NCBI GenBank assembly: GCA_018714895.1
Contig: DVMQ01000011.1
Location: 1 to 64,000 of the forward strand
Source: Coprovicinus avistercoris
Lineage (GTDB): Bacteria; Actinomycetota; Coriobacteriia; Coriobacteriales; Atopobiaceae
Reading direction: 5' to 3'
Length of the DNA stretch: 64,000 nucleotides
The notes beneath the pieces are model-generated. The model searched no databases and was not told where the DNA came from. It was given only the letters and a program-made list of their open reading frames with translations. This document shows positions 25,456-34,219 of the stretch, piece after piece. Every line of letters starts with the position of its first letter. Position 1 is the first letter of the stretch. The position numbers and the translations under genes were made by a program.

Positions 25456-27303
25456 CTATTCCACCGTGACGGATTTGGCGAGATTGCGCGGCTTGTCCAC
25501 ATCGCATCCTCGGTCGAGTGCAACATACCTTGCAAGCATCTGCAAATGCACGACAGTCACCACCGGCTCGAGAATCTCATCTTCTACCGGAGGAACCCAG
25601 AGAACACGATTGCAGAGTGCAGCCACATCGGCATCTCCATCGGTTGCCACTGCAATGCACGTAGCACCTCGGGCGATAACCTCTTCAATATTGGATACGG
25701 TCTTATCATGCCAGTGATCTCGCGGAACCACAGCAACCACGGGATAGCCTGGTTCGAGAAGCGCAATGGGGCCATGCTTCATTTCGCCTGCCGCATAAGA
25801 TTCTGCGTGCAAATAGCTAATCTCTTTGAGCTTAAGAGCACCTTCTGCTGCGGTCGTAGCATTTACGCCGCGACCAATAAACAGGCTTGAATAGGCACCT
25901 TCGAACTCGCTCGCAGCGACGCGATCTTGCCAGCTACGTTTGAGTACCTCTCGAATAATGTCAGGGAGTTCCCGAAGTTCCTGGTACTTCTCAGCAACCT
26001 GAATGTTATCGAGCTCGCCTTTGCGATGCGCAAGGTAGAGCGCCAACAAGAAAGCAGCAACCATCTGAGCGGTGTAGGCCTTTGTAGAGCAGACGCATAC
26101 CTCAGGGCCTGCTTGAATATACAAAACACCATCACTCTCGCGGGCAGCTGTACATCCCACCACGTTGGTAATAGCAAGTACCTTGGCACCAAGATCATGC
26201 ATCTTACGACCTGCTGCGAGGGTATCGGCTGTTTCACCCGACTGGGTGATAATAACGCACAGCGTATGATCGGTTACCAGTACGTCGTGATAGATAAACT
26301 CGCTTGCCGTTTCCACGACAACCGGCACCTTTGCCCACGTCTCAATTGCCGTACGAGTGATAAGACCCACGTGATAGCTGGTGCCACAGGCAACAACATA
26401 GACTCGATCAATAGCTGCAGCTTCTTCGGCTGTCATATCGAGCTCGTCCAAGCGAATACCGTCGGAGCCCAAACGATCGGCAAGAAGACGCTCGAGCGCC
26501 TCGGGCTGCTCTGCAATCTCTTTAGCCATGAAGTCGGGATAGCCACCAAGGGTTGCCGCTGAAGCATCCCAGTCAATCTTGTAGGTAGCCGGACGAGAGA
26601 CAAGTGTTCCGTCGTGAGAGATAACGCGGACAGACCCATCTTTGTCCATGCGCGCAACCTGACCATCTTCCAACTGAATAACTGTCGAAGCCTTGCCGGC
26701 AAGCGCAGTAACGTCCGATGCGGCATAAGCACCGTCACCTGTTCGAGCGATAACAAGCGGCGAACGGCGGCGAGCAACTACAATTTGGCCAGGATTATCT
26801 GCGGAGATAACAGCGAGAGCCCAAGAACCTTGCAAGCGTCCACAGGCAATACGAACAGCCTCCAGCAAATCGCCGCGCGCAGGACCGTTAAGCGAATCCT
26901 CTACCAAATGCGCTACGACTTCTGAATCGGTGTCTGATGCAAACTCATGGCCTGCTGTAAGCAGCTGCTCTCTGAGCTGACGATAATTCTCAATAATGCC
27001 GTTGTGCACAATGGCAATGCGACCAGAGCAATCCAGATGTGGATGTGCATTCTTATCCGAAGGGGCTCCGTGGGTTGCCCAACGGGTATGTGCAATGCCA
27101 CTTGTACCAACCAAATTAGCTGTGGCACAACGCTCCTGCAAAGTAGCCACACGGCCAGCGCATTTTACGCCGTGCAAACCACCGTCGGGTGAAAGTACTT
27201 CTATACCTGCAGAGTCATACCCGCGATACTCAAGCGCTGCAAGACCTGCAAGCAAAAAGGGCGCAGCCTGTTCTGAGCCCGTATAGCCAACGATTCCGCA
27301 CAT
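25456..27303 (-). CDS. glmS: Glutamine-fructose-6-phosphate aminotransferase (isomerising)
   Basis: Makes glucosamine-6-phosphate, the first step to UDP-GlcNAc. The class II glutaminase domain starts with the processed nucleophile (MCGIVGYTG; Cys2). Two SIS sugar-isomerase domains follow (VACGTSYHVGLITR and ESYAAGEMKHGPIALLE), ending DKPRNLAKSVTVE. The 615-residue length is standard. The 102-nt gap to glmM has no room for a glmS ribozyme and shows no such core. Next to glmM and acpS in the usual actinobacterial order. Confidence 0.97.
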   Translation of the reverse strand: MCGIVGYTGSEQAAPFLLAGLAALEYRGYDSAGIEVLSPDGGLHGVKCAGRVATLQERCATANLVGTSGIAHTRWATHGAPSDKNAHPHLDCSGRIAIVHNGIIENYRQLREQLLTAGHEFASDTDSEVVAHLVEDSLNGPARGDLLEAVRIACGRLQGSWALAVISADNPGQIVVARRRSPLVIARTGDGAYAASDVTALAGKASTVIQLEDGQVARMDKDGSVRVISHDGTLVSRPATYKIDWDASAATLGGYPDFMAKEIAEQPEALERLLADRLGSDGIRLDELDMTAEEAAAIDRVYVVACGTSYHVGLITRTAIETWAKVPVVVETASEFIYHDVLVTDHTLCVIITQSGETADTLAAGRKMHDLGAKVLAITNVVGCTAARESDGVLYIQAGPEVCVCSTKAYTAQMVAAFLLALYLAHRKGELDNIQVAEKYQELRELPDIIREVLKRSWQDRVAASEFEGAYSSLFIGRGVNATTAAEGALKLKEISYLHAESYAAGEMKHGPIALLEPGYPVVAVVPRDHWHDKTVSNIEEVIARGATCIAVATDGDADVAALCNRVLWVPPVEDEILEPVVTVVHLQMLARYVALDRGCDVDKPRNLAKSVTVE

Positions 27304-27346
27304 GGAAAGCCTCCTTGTGTGAGTTGGGAAAACGCAATAACAAGAA

Positions 27347-27392
27347 AGGTGCTACCCCATCTATATCGCTCAATAGTAGCAGCGCAGCACCT
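27347..27392 (-). terminator. Possible weak terminator between glmM and glmS
   Basis: AGGTGCT and AGCACCT are complementary 7-nt arms at the two ends of this span, with an alternative inner pairing GCTAC/GTAGC. On the minus strand TTCTTGTT follows. It may only partly stop transcription, since the order glmM-glmS suggests linked expression. Confidence 0.4.
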
Positions 27393-27405
27393 CGAAACAC
27401 GAATG

Positions 27406-28743
27406 TCACACTCTAAACGGTGCAAGCGCATCAATAACAATTTGATTGGCCTGCTTGCAAAGATCATTATCAGGCGCTTCGGCAAGTACACGCACAAGAG
27501 GCTCGGTTCCACTCGCACGAACGAGCACGCGCCCGTTCCCTTCGAGGAAGCGCTCCGCCTCTGCAACAGCCGTCTTAGTTGACTCAGCTTCCATTGCCGC
27601 CTGCTTATCGCTTACGCGAATATTATCAAGCACCTGCGGATACAGTTTCACCGGACGCACTATCTCTGAAAGCGTTTCGCGCTCAGCTCGCAGCACTTCC
27701 ATGAGACGAAGGCTCGTCATAATACCGTCGCCGGTTGTCTCTATATCACCAAAAATAATATGTCCTGACTGCTCTCCGCCAAGCGAATAGCCATGCTCAC
27801 GCATGCATGCATAGACGTTTTTATCGCCCACATCGGTTGTGACGTAGGAGAGCTTTGCAATATCGAATGCCTTAAACAGGCCGAAGTTTGACATTACCGT
27901 AGGAACAATCGTTCCTCCGGAAAGACGTCCGTGCTTGTTGAGATACTTACCGCATGCATACAGAATGAGATCGCCGTCCACCACATGACCACGCTCGTCT
28001 ACTGCAATACAACGATCCGCATCTCCGTCGTAGGCAAATCCCACATCAAGACCCTGCTCAACAACATGACGCTGCAGGCGCTCAATATGGGTTGAACCGC
28101 AGTCAACATTAATATTGAAGCCATTGGGAGCGTTGTTGATTACGCGCACATCGGCACCAAGAGCATCAAAGACCGGCTTTGCAACCGAAGAGGCTGAACC
28201 ATTAGCACAGTCCAAACCAACCTTTACACCCTGCAGTGAGAAGTTTGCGCTTGAAATAAGGTGAGCAATATAACGATTGCGTCCCTGCATGTAGTCAACC
28301 GTGCAACCGATAGCATCACCCGTTGCGAGTGGCACTTCCATTTTGTCGTCGATATAATCTTCAATTTGCTCAAGGACGTCTTCGTCCATCTTATAGCCAT
28401 CGCCATTAACCAGCTTAATGCCGTTATCGGTGTAGGGGTTATGCGAAGCGGAAATCATAATGCCGCAATCAAAACGGCCATCAACCGTTTCGAACGCAAC
28501 GCCTGGCGTAGGGATAACGTGCAGCATATAGGCGTCTGCACCGGAAGCAACAAGGCCAGCAATAAGAGCCGATTCGAACATGTAGCTTGAACGACGGGTA
28601 TCTTTGCCCACTACAATACGTGCCTTGCGGTTTTGACGCATTCCATAATACCAGCCAACATAGCGACCAATCTTGAAGGCGTACTCCACATTGAGGCCTT
28701 CATTTGCACGGCCGCGAAAACCATCCGTCCCGAAATACTTCAT
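27406..28743 (-). CDS. glmM: Phosphoglucosamine mutase
   Basis: Interconverts glucosamine-6-phosphate and glucosamine-1-phosphate for cell-wall precursor synthesis. The 445-residue protein begins MKYFGTDGFRG; the phosphorylated serine is Ser100 in ISASHNP. The metal loop is DGDADRC, the sugar-specificity loop is GGEQSGH, and the phosphate-binding RASGTEPLVRV is near the end. ATG at 28743 with AAGGAG just upstream. The gap upstream (28744-28934) holds the rpsI terminator and a perfect palindrome. Confidence 0.97.
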   Translation of the reverse strand: MKYFGTDGFRGRANEGLNVEYAFKIGRYVGWYYGMRQNRKARIVVGKDTRRSSYMFESALIAGLVASGADAYMLHVIPTPGVAFETVDGRFDCGIMISASHNPYTDNGIKLVNGDGYKMDEDVLEQIEDYIDDKMEVPLATGDAIGCTVDYMQGRNRYIAHLISSANFSLQGVKVGLDCANGSASSVAKPVFDALGADVRVINNAPNGFNINVDCGSTHIERLQRHVVEQGLDVGFAYDGDADRCIAVDERGHVVDGDLILYACGKYLNKHGRLSGGTIVPTVMSNFGLFKAFDIAKLSYVTTDVGDKNVYACMREHGYSLGGEQSGHIIFGDIETTGDGIMTSLRLMEVLRAERETLSEIVRPVKLYPQVLDNIRVSDKQAAMEAESTKTAVAEAERFLEGNGRVLVRASGTEPLVRVLAEAPDNDLCKQANQIVIDALAPFRV

Positions 28744-28820
28744 TTAAGCTCCTTCTGTAGGACAAGCAGTGTCCCACGTACGGGTCATAGACAACACGTA
28801 TCTCTTTGTATGGTAACAAC

Positions 28821-28834
28821 GAATAGGCCTATTC
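28821..28834. promoter_or_regulatory. Perfect 14-bp palindrome upstream of glmM
   Basis: GAATAGGCCTATTC is a perfect palindrome 78-91 bp upstream of the glmM start, between the rpsI terminator and glmM. It could be an operator for glmM-glmS transcription. No promoter of good quality was recognised around it, so the role is open. Confidence 0.4.
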
Positions 28835-28875
28835 CGTGTCTGGTGGACTCTTTTCCTAAAACTCTCCCTCAGTTC

Positions 28876-28908
28876 AAAAAAAGGGCCTGCCGCACATGCG
28901 ACAGACCC
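28876..28908 (-). terminator. rplM-rpsI terminator
   Basis: On the minus strand a 12-bp stem (GGGTCTGTCGCA / TGCGGCAGGCCC, three G-U pairs) with a tight loop is followed by seven T residues. It begins 26 nt after the rpsI stop codon. Confidence 0.93.
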
Positions 28909-28934
28909 AAACAGACAAGATGAATCGCGAGCGT

Positions 28935-29330
28935 TTAGCGCTTGGAGAACTGCGGACGCTTGCGGGCCTTCTTCAGACCGTACTTCTTGCGCTCGACCAC
29001 ACGAGAGTCGCGGGTGAGGAAGCCAGCCTTCTTGAGATCAGCGCGGTAATCGCCAGCATCGAGCAGTGCGCGAGCAATGCCCAGACGAAGAGCGCCAGAC
29101 TGGCCATTGATGCCACCGCCATCAAGACGAGCGATAACATCAAAGTGATTAACGGTGTCCGTTACACGGAACGGTGCAAGAGCGTTGTCAACGAGCTGCT
29201 GACGACCAAAATACTGAGCGGCGTCACGGCCATTAACAGTAACTTTGCCAGTTCCAGGAACGAGACGTACGCGGGCAACGGCCTCCTTGCGACGGCCGGT
29301 ACCGGTGTAAACGGCGGTGTTGTCAGCCAT
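28935..29330 (-). CDS. rpsI: Ribosomal protein S9
   Basis: A 131-residue small-subunit protein whose C-terminal tail reaches the P-site tRNA. Family motifs: GTGRRKEAVARVRL, GGGINGQSGALRLGIARAL and the basic end KKARKRPQFSKR. It follows rplM by 3 nt, the normal pairing. Confidence 0.98.
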   Translation of the reverse strand: MADNTAVYTGTGRRKEAVARVRLVPGTGKVTVNGRDAAQYFGRQQLVDNALAPFRVTDTVNHFDVIARLDGGGINGQSGALRLGIARALLDAGDYRADLKKAGFLTRDSRVVERKKYGLKKARKRPQFSKR

Positions 29331-29333
29331 CGG

Positions 29334-29774
29334 TTAAGCCTCCAGATCAATCTTGGTGGGATTCTGTGCAGTGTGCGGGTGCTCAGGACCAGCATAAACA
29401 TGCAGCTTCCTGAACTGCTGGCGACCAAGAGTGGTCTTGGGAAGCATGCCCTTTACAGCGTGCTCAACGACACGCTCAGGGTGCTTCTCCATAGCCTCCT
29501 TGTAGCTTTCCGTCTTGAGGCCGCCGAGCCATCCAGAGTAACGCCAGTACTCTTTGCTATCGGCCTTGTTGCCGGAAAGGCGCACCTTATCCGCATTGAT
29601 AACGACGACAAAATCGCCCGTATCAGTGTGCGGGGTGTACTGAGGCTTGTTCTTGCCGCGCAGAATCATTGCGACCTGCGTAGCCAGGCGACCGAGGGTA
29701 GCGCCGTCTGCATCAACGAGTACCCAAGAGCGCTCAACCTCGCCAGGTTTGGCGTAACGAGTCGACTTGTTCAC
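29334..29774 (-). CDS. rplM: Ribosomal protein L13
   Basis: A 146-residue large-subunit protein, an early assembly factor. It starts MNKSTRYAKPGEVERSWVLVDA and contains LGRLATQVAMILRGK and VKGMLPKTTLGRQQFRKLHVY. First gene of the rplM-rpsI operon. In the 261 nt upstream I see the terminator of the preceding gene and an A/T-rich stretch, but no ribosomal-protein leader structure that I can name. Confidence 0.98.
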   Translation of the reverse strand: MNKSTRYAKPGEVERSWVLVDADGATLGRLATQVAMILRGKNKPQYTPHTDTGDFVVVINADKVRLSGNKADSKEYWRYSGWLGGLKTESYKEAMEKHPERVVEHAVKGMLPKTTLGRQQFRKLHVYAGPEHPHTAQNPTKIDLEA

Positions 29775-29962
29775 TTGACTCCTCCAACGTGCATGACCAT
29801 GACCGCCGCTGGACCGACGATCGTTGCTATATCCTTTGAGAGTTTCACGGGGCTCTGCAAAAGAAGCCTAAAAAGTTTACACCACTGAGCGAATAAATGG
29901 GCGAGAAACTCGTGATAATGCACAGTCTCACCACTTAAAGTTCGTGTGTACGGATGCCACAC

Positions 29963-29991
29963 AAAAAGCCGGACGCAAACGCGCCCGGCTT
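29963..29991 (-). terminator. Terminator after the C_GCAxxG gene
   Basis: On the minus strand an 11-bp stem AAGCCGGGCGC / GCGTCCGGCTT (one G-U pair) with a 4-nt loop is followed by TTTG. It separates the redox genes from rplM-rpsI. Confidence 0.88.
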
Positions 29992-30035
29992 CTCGCTACA
30001 TATACTACTTGCAAATAGCAAGGAATGTAAAAGTA

Positions 30036-30491
30036 TTACTTCTCAGCGTGCGGCAGCATGTCGTCCAGAATCTCGCATGCAGTTGCACAATACTCACCGC
30101 AATGAACAAATGGATCCTCGCGATCACAAGGATTTGCGCCTTCAGGCTTAGAAAGATCGAAGCCACCAAGCAGCATCTTGCACTGAACGGTGCCATATTT
30201 CTCAGTGAAACGACGCTGGAATTCGCGGACCTTTTCCTGCATGATCGTATCTTTTTCACCGGGGTTTGCCTGGTCAAATCCGTAGGCCTCACCCAGAGCT
30301 ACGCCAGCACCCAAAACAGCACCGCACATCTCGCCCCAGAACATGCCGCCACCGAGAGCAGCTGTGCGCTTACGAGCCTCGTCAACATCAAGCCCCATAA
30401 CCTCAGCGGCATGGCCCATTACACACTGGGAGCAATGGAAACCCTGTCCCAAAATCTCTGATGCACGCTCTGGGGTCATTTTTTCTGCCAT
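30036..30491 (-). CDS. C_GCAxxG_C_C family (putative redox) protein
   Basis: A 151-residue cysteine-rich protein of the C-GCAxxG-C-C family. It shows HCSQCVMGHAAEVMG, the GGGMFWGEMCGAVLGAGVALG helix and later cysteines in VQCKMLLGG and CGEYCATACEI. Members are common in anaerobes and thought to be redox-active or metal-binding, but no reaction is established. A strong GAGGAGAG precedes the ATG at 30491. It follows the CoA-disulfide reductase gene with a terminator-like structure between them. Confidence 0.85.
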   Translation of the reverse strand: MAEKMTPERASEILGQGFHCSQCVMGHAAEVMGLDVDEARKRTAALGGGMFWGEMCGAVLGAGVALGEAYGFDQANPGEKDTIMQEKVREFQRRFTEKYGTVQCKMLLGGFDLSKPEGANPCDREDPFVHCGEYCATACEILDDMLPHAEK

Positions 30492-30515
30492 GGTTCTCTC
30501 CTCTTTTCCTTAGAT

Positions 30516-30556
30516 GCGAGGTGGCAAAAACGTATCCCCTCGATACGTAACCTCGC
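30516..30556 (-). terminator. Nested hairpin terminator after the CoA-disulfide reductase gene
   Basis: On the minus strand an inner 7-bp hairpin ACGTATC / GATACGT (5-nt loop) is followed by TTTTTG, a good terminator. An outer pair GCGAGGT / ACCTCGC encloses both the hairpin and the T-run, so the outer helix could compete with termination just before the next ribosome-binding site. Confidence 0.7.
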
Positions 30557-30618
30557 TATCTAGCCCTCAAAACCAACAGTGCAAAGCTTTGGTGCAACAC
30601 CTTTTACGTGCGGTGATC

Positions 30619-32322
30619 CTAGTTGAAGTTATACGCATCCATAATGGGTGTGCGTCCCAGACGCTTATCCTCGTAGTACTCATACAGGCTAATTCCCAGA
30701 TAAGACCCGCTGATGTTTACAACATTGTTGTAGCCATTACCCTGCAAGCAGCAAATAGCGTAATAGCTGCGCTGGCTCGAGCGGCAATGCAGGTACACCG
30801 GAATATCGCGAGGAATCTCGTCCATACGCTCGCGCAGCTGTGAAAGCGGCACATTGTGTGCGCCGTTGAGATGGCCAGCTGCAAACTCATGCGGTTCTCT
30901 CACATCTACGATATAGGCGCCCGATTCAACCAGACCGCGCACCTCATCCACATGCACCTGACGATAGCGTCCGTTAAGAACGTTAAGCGCTACAAGCGCT
31001 GCCATGTTTACAACGTCTTTTGCTGTGCCAAATACGGGTGAATAGCACAGTTCAACCGACTTGAGATCTTCCAGGGTGCCACCCATGGAAATAAGCGTTG
31101 CAACAACATCAATACGCTGAGTTACATCGCCTTTGCCAATAGCCTGAGCACCAAGAACTTTTCCTGTGGGAACCTCAAAGATGAGCTTAAAGCCCATGTA
31201 GTGGCTCTCGGGCATGAGGCCAACTTTGTCTGTGGGATATACCAATACAGAATCAAAGCTATAGCCTGCCGCACGAGCAGCCCTCTCATTAAGACCTGTG
31301 CAAGCTGCATTCTGTGAGAACACACGTATGCACGAAGAACCGATAAAGCCTTGGTTTCGAGAAGGAATGCCATAGATGCTATCGGCCGCCGCGCGTGCAG
31401 CCCACTGAGCAGGTCCTGCCAACGCCAGTCGACCAGGCTTGTGTGCCAGTGCATCATAGAGCTCAACTGCATCGCCCACTGCATAAATATCAGGATCGCT
31501 CGTGCGGAAATCATGGTCTACGCGAATACCGCGTGTCTCACCGATAGTAAGACCTGCCTCTGAAGCAAGCTTCGTTTCCGGCGCAACGCCAACCGCCATT
31601 ACAACTGCATCAGCAGGAATCTCTCCTGTCGTACCGTCGGTCATAGAAACCTTTACGCAGCCATCCTCAACTGCGGTAACAGTGGTCTGAAGATGCAGGT
31701 CAACGCCATTGTCATCAAGCTCTTTATGCAAGGTCTGCACCATATCATGATCATACGGCGCAAGAACTTGATCGAGTCCTTCGATAAGCGACACTGTCTT
31801 GCCAGCTCGTACAAGATTCTCAGCAACCTCAATGCCGATGAAGCCGCCACCAACAACAGCAACGCGCTCGGTCTCAGGCTTGTCGCAATACGCCTTGAGA
31901 GCGCGGATATCTGTCACGTTTCGAACAACAAATACATTGTCCCTATCGATGCCTTCGATAGAGCGCGGAAGAATTGACGCTGCACCTGGGGCCAGAACCA
32001 GCTTGTCGTAGGCCTCTTCATAGGTTTTATCGGCAACAAGATCATGCACCGTAACCGTATGGGCCTCTCGGTTAATAGCAACTACCTCACTGTTTGTACG
32101 TACCTCAATATCATGCTGCTTTTTAAAGGCTTCGGGAGTCATGAGGACAAGTGAATCAGCGTTGGGCACATCGCCGCTGAGGTGATACGGTAAACAGCAG
32201 TTGGAGAACGACACATCATGACCGCGTTCAAAGACTACAATTTCAGCCTTAGCGTCGAGTCGCCGCACACGCGCCGCTGCCGAAGCACCGCCAGCAACAC
32301 CACCAACCACTACGAGTTTCAT
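30619..32322 (-). CDS. CoA-disulfide reductase with C-terminal rhodanese domain
   Basis: A 567-residue flavoprotein of the CoADR-RHD type, which reduces CoA disulfides, persulfides or polysulfides with NAD(P)H. The N-terminal FAD site is VVGGVAGGASAAARVRRLD. The single redox cysteine lies in FSNCCLPYHLSG, a second dinucleotide site is VAVVGGGFIGIEVAENL, and the C-terminal rhodanese domain (VDVREPHEFAAGHL) has the active cysteine in LHCRSSQRS. The ATG at 32322 fits the AAGGG site better than the GTG at 32331. It acts with the following C_GCAxxG gene in thiol/persulfide balance, by inference. Confidence 0.92.
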   Translation of the reverse strand: MKLVVVGGVAGGASAAARVRRLDAKAEIVVFERGHDVSFSNCCLPYHLSGDVPNADSLVLMTPEAFKKQHDIEVRTNSEVVAINREAHTVTVHDLVADKTYEEAYDKLVLAPGAASILPRSIEGIDRDNVFVVRNVTDIRALKAYCDKPETERVAVVGGGFIGIEVAENLVRAGKTVSLIEGLDQVLAPYDHDMVQTLHKELDDNGVDLHLQTTVTAVEDGCVKVSMTDGTTGEIPADAVVMAVGVAPETKLASEAGLTIGETRGIRVDHDFRTSDPDIYAVGDAVELYDALAHKPGRLALAGPAQWAARAAADSIYGIPSRNQGFIGSSCIRVFSQNAACTGLNERAARAAGYSFDSVLVYPTDKVGLMPESHYMGFKLIFEVPTGKVLGAQAIGKGDVTQRIDVVATLISMGGTLEDLKSVELCYSPVFGTAKDVVNMAALVALNVLNGRYRQVHVDEVRGLVESGAYIVDVREPHEFAAGHLNGAHNVPLSQLRERMDEIPRDIPVYLHCRSSQRSYYAICCLQGNGYNNVVNISGSYLGISLYEYYEDKRLGRTPIMDAYNFN

Positions 32323-32380
32323 AGTTGTCACCCTTCATCTTTTGATTCAGTTCGCGCTGCATTGCTTTGAGTGCAGCACA

Positions 32381-32400
32381 CGCTGAAACATCATAACAAG
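32381..32400 (-). promoter_or_regulatory. Candidate extended -10 promoter of the CoADR gene
   Basis: On the minus strand TGTTATGAT (TATGAT at 32395-32390 with a TG one base upstream) has extended -10 form, about 68 nt upstream of the start codon. No good -35 is seen. Confidence 0.4.
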
Positions 32401-32529
32401 GGCACAACCCCCACTTTTTATCTCTTCCGTAGACGTAATAGTTGTGCCGGGCAACACACTTGAACTCTGAGAAACGCCAGGACTACAACAACATTTTGAC
32501 AAATCTTGTTGTATTCGCTCGACGCACCA

Positions 32530-33447
32530 TTACTGAGTTGAAGCTATGGCACAGCGAATCTCATCAAGAAGAGCCTTTGCTTTAGTTCTTCCCTCAAGAT
32601 ATGCCTTGAGGAGCGCTTCGCCACTTGGACTTGTTCCCCCTACTCCCAATGGAGCGTCGGGCGCAATAACCAGCACGCGACCTTGTTCTTCGAGCTCCCA
32701 AATACGCTCGCGTTGCGCGTTATATCTTGCAGGCCTTGTCTCAATCGATTCCATGTAATACGGGTAGTTTGCATAGCGACGACGTATAAGCGGCATAAGC
32801 GCATTGTTCTGCTCTTTTACATATGAACGCGGCTGTGTAAGCACCACTAAGGCCTTCTGTGCTGGCACATATGACGCTTGCTCAGGATGTGGAAAACCCT
32901 CCATACCAAGAGCGGCTTCAACAGCAACCGAATCTGCCGCTCCACCATCGAGATAGCGTCCATCATCCAGCAAAACCTGTTCGGAAACGAGCGGCATCGA
33001 CGCTGAAGCGATTACTTTGTTGATGTCTTCAGGGAGCTTTTGTACAGGCAGATACGCTGGTGTGCCAAATGCTACATCGGATGCCACTGCCCAAACAGGC
33101 AGATCAGAGCTGTTATAAGTCTCGTTATCAAAGGGGTCGAGCTTGTCTTGGACCTCTCCATACAAGAAATCGTTTCCTGCAATATTGCCTGTACGAGCCA
33201 GTGAGAAGAGCGACATCATGCGATTATCGTCACGAAAAGCCAGCAAGATACGCATAGCCCTGCCGATTTGATGTGCTCGAAAACCAATGGCATTCAGAGC
33301 TCCAGCGGAAGTTCCCCACACGCTCGAAAACTGCGTTATTCCCTGTTCCATAAGGACATCAAGTACGCCAGAAGTAAAGATACCTCTATAGGCTCCGCCC
33401 TCGAGAACCAATGCACATCCTTGTGCCGTGTTTGAAGTTTCAGTCAT
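32530..33447 (-). CDS. Patatin-like phospholipase family protein
   Basis: A 305-residue serine hydrolase. It has the oxyanion loop EGGAYRGIF, the nucleophile elbow GTSAG, and the catalytic aspartate in DGGAAD, i.e. the Ser-Asp dyad of bacterial patatins (RssA/YjjU-like). The substrate is probably a lipid acyl ester but is not known. I chose the ATG at 33447 with the near-perfect AAAGGAGGT before it. The frame runs 35 codons further upstream through the deoC terminator, which argues against a longer protein. It stands alone. Confidence 0.9.
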   Translation of the reverse strand: MTETSNTAQGCALVLEGGAYRGIFTSGVLDVLMEQGITQFSSVWGTSAGALNAIGFRAHQIGRAMRILLAFRDDNRMMSLFSLARTGNIAGNDFLYGEVQDKLDPFDNETYNSSDLPVWAVASDVAFGTPAYLPVQKLPEDINKVIASASMPLVSEQVLLDDGRYLDGGAADSVAVEAALGMEGFPHPEQASYVPAQKALVVLTQPRSYVKEQNNALMPLIRRRYANYPYYMESIETRPARYNAQRERIWELEEQGRVLVIAPDAPLGVGGTSPSGEALLKAYLEGRTKAKALLDEIRCAIASTQ

Positions 33448-33481
33448 GAAACCTCCTTTTGCCTCTTTAGAAGCTTTATGC

Positions 33482-33520
33482 AAAATGCGACTGTCCGAGA
33501 ACCGAACAGCCGCATTTTTT
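33482..33520 (-). terminator. Terminator of the PTS-transketolase-deoC operon
   Basis: AAAATGCG and CGCATTTT arms enclose a longer, partly matched stem (CTGT/ACAG and more), with T residues on both sides. It lies 52 nt past the deoC stop codon and just before the patatin gene. Confidence 0.85.
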
Positions 33521-33571
33521 ATGCAAACGCATTGCATATGCCAAGGAATCATACGTCCTTAGACAAGCAAT

Positions 33572-34219
33572 TTAACGCTCTCCGGCCACAATGGCAACGC
33601 CTGCAGAGCAACCAAGACGATCTGCACCTGCATCCACCATAGCCTGGGCGTCCTCTGCTGTATGGATGCCACCCGATGCTTTGACCTTGCAACGGTCGCC
33701 AACTGTTTTACGCATGAGCGCAACATCTTCAGCTGTGGCACCACCTGTTGAAAAACCAGTGCTTGTTTTTACAAACGATGCACCAGCCTCAACAGCCAGC
33801 TCACATGCACGAACCTTCTGCTCATCAGTAAGCAGGCAGGTCTCGATGATAACTTTGACGCACTTGCCATCAGCTGCAGCAACTACGCCTGCAATATCAT
33901 CACGGACTGCATCATCGTCGCCATCAAGAAGCCAACCAATATTGATGACCATATCAACTTCATCAGCACCATCGGCAACGGCACGAGCAGCCTCATGAGC
34001 TTTAGACTCGGGCGCCATAGCTCCCAGCGGAAAACCAACAACACAGCAAACTTTGACGCCGCTGTTTGCAAGACGTTGAGCACAAAGTGGTACCCAGCAT
34101 GTATTTACACACACCGACGCAAAGCCATACTCAATTGCTTCGTCACAAAGCTGCTCAATTTGAGATTTTGTAGCGTTTGCTTTGAGCAGTGTGTGATCAA
34201 TTATGCTGGCAAGGCTCAC
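33572..34219 (-). CDS. deoC: Deoxyribose-phosphate aldolase family (DeoC)
   Basis: A 215-residue class I aldolase; DeoC splits 2-deoxyribose-5-phosphate into acetaldehyde and glyceraldehyde-3-phosphate. The Schiff-base lysine is Lys151 in FVKTSTGFS, the second lysine is Lys180 in KASGGIHT, and the aspartate lies in EVDMVINIG. It starts at a GTG (34219) that overlaps the transketolase stop as GTGA. No nucleoside phosphorylase or phosphopentomutase is near. Here it is the last gene of a PTS-transketolase operon, so its real substrate may be another sugar phosphate. Confidence 0.93.
   Translation of the reverse strand: MSLASIIDHTLLKANATKSQIEQLCDEAIEYGFASVCVNTCWVPLCAQRLANSGVKVCCVVGFPLGAMAPESKAHEAARAVADGADEVDMVINIGWLLDGDDDAVRDDIAGVVAAADGKCVKVIIETCLLTDEQKVRACELAVEAGASFVKTSTGFSTGGATAEDVALMRKTVGDRCKVKASGGIHTAEDAQAMVDAGADRLGCSAGVAIVAGER

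Noticed and set aside
27304..27405. glmS ribozyme before glmS
   Set aside because: Only 102 nt are available and no conserved ribozyme core is visible; the ribozyme is mainly a Firmicute feature.
28896..29888. Plus-strand frame of 330 codons opposite rpsI and rplM
   Set aside because: Antisense shadow of two ribosomal protein genes that are certain; it also runs through their terminator and intergenic gap.
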